This document shows positions 62,028-64,000 of a stretch of 64,000 nt of DNA, in pieces; position 1 is the stretch's first letter; each line of letters opens with the position of its first letter. The position numbers and the translations under genes were made by a program. The notes beneath the pieces are model-generated. The model had not been told where the DNA came from and did not search any database. It saw nothing but the letters and a program-made list of their open reading frames with translations. Origin of the DNA: Blautia sp. Marseille-P3087 (GTDB lineage: Bacteria > Bacillota > Clostridia > Lachnospirales > Lachnospiraceae); the NCBI RefSeq assembly GCF_900120195.1, contig NZ_LT635539.1, positions 1,934,649 to 1,998,648 on the forward strand. The letters run 5' to 3'.

Positions 62028-63401
62028 TTAGCGTCTTCTTCTGTCCATTCCGCATCTAGCGTAATATTGCTTCTTACTCTCATACATTCTTTCATCCGAA
62101 GCTTTTGAAATATCCAATATGCTGTTCCACTTGCGCTCCGAACTGAAGACATATCCGTACGAAACCGCCATCGACTCGACAAATTCTCCATGCCAGCTTG
62201 CCACTCTCTGCTCAAATGCTCTCAGAAGGTTTTCAAACTGCGGTATATCTTTTGTAATGATGACAACGAACTCGTCACCGCCCACTCTGTATACCTTGCC
62301 ATGTTCACTGAAGCTGTTTTTCATACAGTCTGCAGCCGCCCGTATAAGCTCATCTCCTGCTACATGTCCAAAAGAATCATTTGCTCTCTTGAGCCCGTTA
62401 AGATCCATGGAAACATATACCCATTCCTTACTAAGATTGAGCTTGTTTATGTCCTCCTCATATGCACGTCTGTTATAACATCTGGTGAGTTCGTCCGTAT
62501 TCGATGTATACCGGAATTTTTCTTTTTCATATTTCTCTTTCATGACTTTCGACAACATATACACCATACAGCACGAAGCCAGAATCAAGTATATTCCAAC
62601 TATAAGAATAGCCAAAAGGTTTCCCTGATGATAATAAGAATCCTCTACCATTACAGCAACAATATATGCCCCCTCCTGCTTCTCCACGCACCGATAATGC
62701 CGCATATCAATACTGTCAATTTTCAGGCCTATTTTACTGCTGTCTGTAGCTCCAGCTACAATCTTTGTATCCGAATCTGCAACCAGTATCTCCATATCTT
62801 TATACACCGGCATATTCGCAACTACATTAGAAACCTCATTCTGCTTGGCCTCGTTAAGAAGGCGTTTCGGCTCAATGCCGACCTGGATCATTTTGTTTCC
62901 CGCTTCATTCCAGGTGATTGCATACATCATTTCTTTAGCCTCGGAGGTATTCGGCGTAACGTCCTGGCACATGGTAAGCTTCTTATCCTTAAGCATTGGT
63001 TTAAAATATGCCATCTGCTCTCCGGAATCAAAGCTATAACCAAAATATTTTGGCACAGAACCGCTGTAAATATAACCTTTTGTGTCAAACAAATGTATCT
63101 CATCCACAGATATCAACGCCGCAATCTTCTGTAACTCGTCGACATCATATTCTACCTCTGGTTTTGCATCGATAATATAAGAAACCGCCTTAGCTCTTAC
63201 TATATAATCGTCTTTCAGCGATTTGATAAGTGCTTCTTCACTCTCATCATTTTTATCGAGTACGGTGATAACACGATCCAGAAGTACCTTTGACGTCCGG
63301 TCCGCGTTTCTGTCATTAACATACTTTAGAATAAATCCTTCCAACAATAACGCCGCAGCGATTATCGTGATGGCAAGAATTATAAGTTTTCTCTTTTTCA
63401 T
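62028..63401 (-). CDS. Membrane diguanylate cyclase with Cache-like sensor
   Basis: Makes cyclic di-GMP. The 457-residue protein has a membrane helix (7-27), an extracellular Cache-like sensor (about 30-255; LISVDEIHLFDTKGYIYSGS, GIEPKRLLNEAK), a second helix (near 260-285) and a GGDEF domain with DELTRCYNRRAYEEDI and an intact GGDEF (373-377). The inhibitory I-site RxxD five residues upstream is missing (SEHGKVYRV). The C-terminus is MDRRRR. It begins one base after the flavodoxin-like gene; its ribosome site is weak, so coupling is likely. No EAL or HD-GYP gene is close by. Confidence 0.94.
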   Translation of the reverse strand: MKKRKLIILAITIIAAALLLEGFILKYVNDRNADRTSKVLLDRVITVLDKNDESEEALIKSLKDDYIVRAKAVSYIIDAKPEVEYDVDELQKIAALISVDEIHLFDTKGYIYSGSVPKYFGYSFDSGEQMAYFKPMLKDKKLTMCQDVTPNTSEAKEMMYAITWNEAGNKMIQVGIEPKRLLNEAKQNEVSNVVANMPVYKDMEILVADSDTKIVAGATDSSKIGLKIDSIDMRHYRCVEKQEGAYIVAVMVEDSYYHQGNLLAILIVGIYLILASCCMVYMLSKVMKEKYEKEKFRYTSNTDELTRCYNRRAYEEDINKLNLSKEWVYVSMDLNGLKRANDSFGHVAGDELIRAAADCMKNSFSEHGKVYRVGGDEFVVIITKDIPQFENLLRAFEQRVASWHGEFVESMAVSYGYVFSSERKWNSILDISKASDERMYESKKQYYARCGMDRRRR

Positions 63402-63402
63402 A

Positions 63403-63927
63403 TCATAAGTTTTTTCCGATATCCTCCAGTTCTTTCAATGAATTTTCATCTTTCGCAAGATCTGTTTTTTCACTGGCATAATATGATTTCTGAAAAAGCA
63501 TATCCCATGACAGATAATCAGCCATGCAGTCGAACTGTTTGTTGATCAGCTCATACTGTATGCTGTCAACCGGTGAACCTCCAACAGCAATCACACCGAC
63601 TTTCTTGTTTTTCAACTGCAGTCCACGGCAATAGCATTTGTCGATCACAAGCTTCAGCTGCGCCGACATCCCCCACCAATATACAGGTGTTGTAAAGAGA
63701 ATCATATCAGCTGCTGCAATCTTATCAATTGTTGGATTTGTATCATCATTATCTACACATCCCTTATGGCATTGACAGGCACCACAACCCTTGCACGGAG
63801 CTATCTGCAGTTTATCCGGCTCGATTACTTCAATTTCATTCTTCTCAGAAGCACCTTTTATAAATGCATTGATTGCTGTTAATGTATTTCCTTTTCTGGC
63901 GCTTCCATTAATAATTATAATTTTCAT
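63403..63927 (-). CDS. NADPH-dependent FMN reductase-like / iron-sulfur flavoprotein
   Basis: A flavodoxin-fold oxidoreductase. The 174-residue protein begins MKIIIINGSARKGNT, the FMN phosphate loop, and has TTPVYWWGMSAQLKLVIDK for the flavin ring and GVIAVGGSP. A cysteine-rich stretch APCKGCGACQCHKGC (residues about 43-57) resembles the cluster of Isf-type proteins, so it may bind an iron-sulfur centre. GGGAGG lies 6 bases before the ATG. A possible -10, TATAAT (63973-63968), lies upstream. It is in one operon with the GGDEF gene. The substrate is unknown. Confidence 0.88.
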   Translation of the reverse strand: MKIIIINGSARKGNTLTAINAFIKGASEKNEIEVIEPDKLQIAPCKGCGACQCHKGCVDNDDTNPTIDKIAAADMILFTTPVYWWGMSAQLKLVIDKCYCRGLQLKNKKVGVIAVGGSPVDSIQYELINKQFDCMADYLSWDMLFQKSYYASEKTDLAKDENSLKELEDIGKNL

Positions 63928-64000
63928 ATACGTCCTCCCGTTTTTTACAATTTTATATGCTATGATGATTATATCATTCCTATAATGAATTGTATCATAA

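Noticed and set aside
61811-62215. 134-codon minus-strand frame overlapping the end of the GGDEF gene
   Set aside because: Runs out of frame through GGDEF coding sequence and across its terminator; no ribosome site.

Overview
The window is a contiguous piece of a low-to-moderate GC Gram-positive chromosome, most likely an endospore-forming gut Clostridia of the family Lachnospiraceae. The evidence is strong AGGAGG-type ribosome binding sites, a T-box ahead of ileS, spore genes (gerA-type receptor, spmA, spmB, a DUF3794-LysM coat-type protein), a DUF4317 protein, glycogen genes and a Bce-type peptide-sensing module. Genus cannot be fixed from the sequence alone. I see no rRNA, tRNA, CRISPR array, prophage or intact insertion sequence. 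About 45 protein genes are supported, most on the minus strand.

Layout. 1-423 is the 3' end of a DUF4317 gene. 485-8220 (minus) reads from a pair of CobW-type metal GTPases through pth and mfd to a foldase-like lipoprotein. 8365-10640 holds a small hypothetical gene and glgB. 10895-17600 (minus) is an envelope block: three polysaccharide-deacetylase proteins, a trigger-factor-like lipoprotein and nagA. 17858-23273 carries a membrane-anchored protein, then (minus) a germinant receptor operon that runs into murI and a DUF1934 gene. 23380-27050 (minus) is a PrcB-domain lipoprotein, a DUF3794-LysM protein, ispE and a GntR regulator. 27222-32804 has plsC, spmB, galK, an AraC regulator, a compact intergenic regulatory cluster (30962-31414), an HD hydrolase and spmA. 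32999-38706 is glgP and ileS with its T-box. 38941-39824 is a repeat-rich, gene-free stretch. 39825-45073 has a D,D-carboxypeptidase, an exonuclease, HtrA, a duplicated mutarotase-like protein and a DUF2284 protein. 45224-50060 is a complete Bce-type two-component plus ABC transporter module. 50151-53868 is pgi, a GNAT acetyltransferase and metY. 53973-60839 encodes a 2288-residue surface protein. 61067-63927 holds a small membrane protein, a GGDEF diguanylate cyclase and an FMN reductase-like protein.

How the genes work together. GlgB, GlgP and Pgi link glycogen storage to glycolysis, and GalK feeds galactose in. The deacetylases, NagA, MurI, the carboxypeptidase, HtrA and the foldase-like lipoproteins concern wall and secretome upkeep. 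The ger, spm and DUF3794-LysM genes concern sporulation and germination.

The most unusual locus is 31005-31390. A 28-residue single-helix peptide with a near-perfect Shine-Dalgarno lies opposite a short RNA gene that converges on it and shares a two-way terminator. The cluster is flanked by two 41-bp direct repeats, each carrying two tandem Spo0A-type boxes inside a good sigma-A promoter. This is the layout of a type I toxin-antitoxin module, here apparently tied to the sporulation master regulator. The second is a roughly 310-bp imperfect palindrome (39501-39812) just upstream of the carboxypeptidase gene. The third is a GerAB-GerAC fusion (20075-21748) that keeps a lipobox inside the chain and lacks the usual GerAC C-terminal region.
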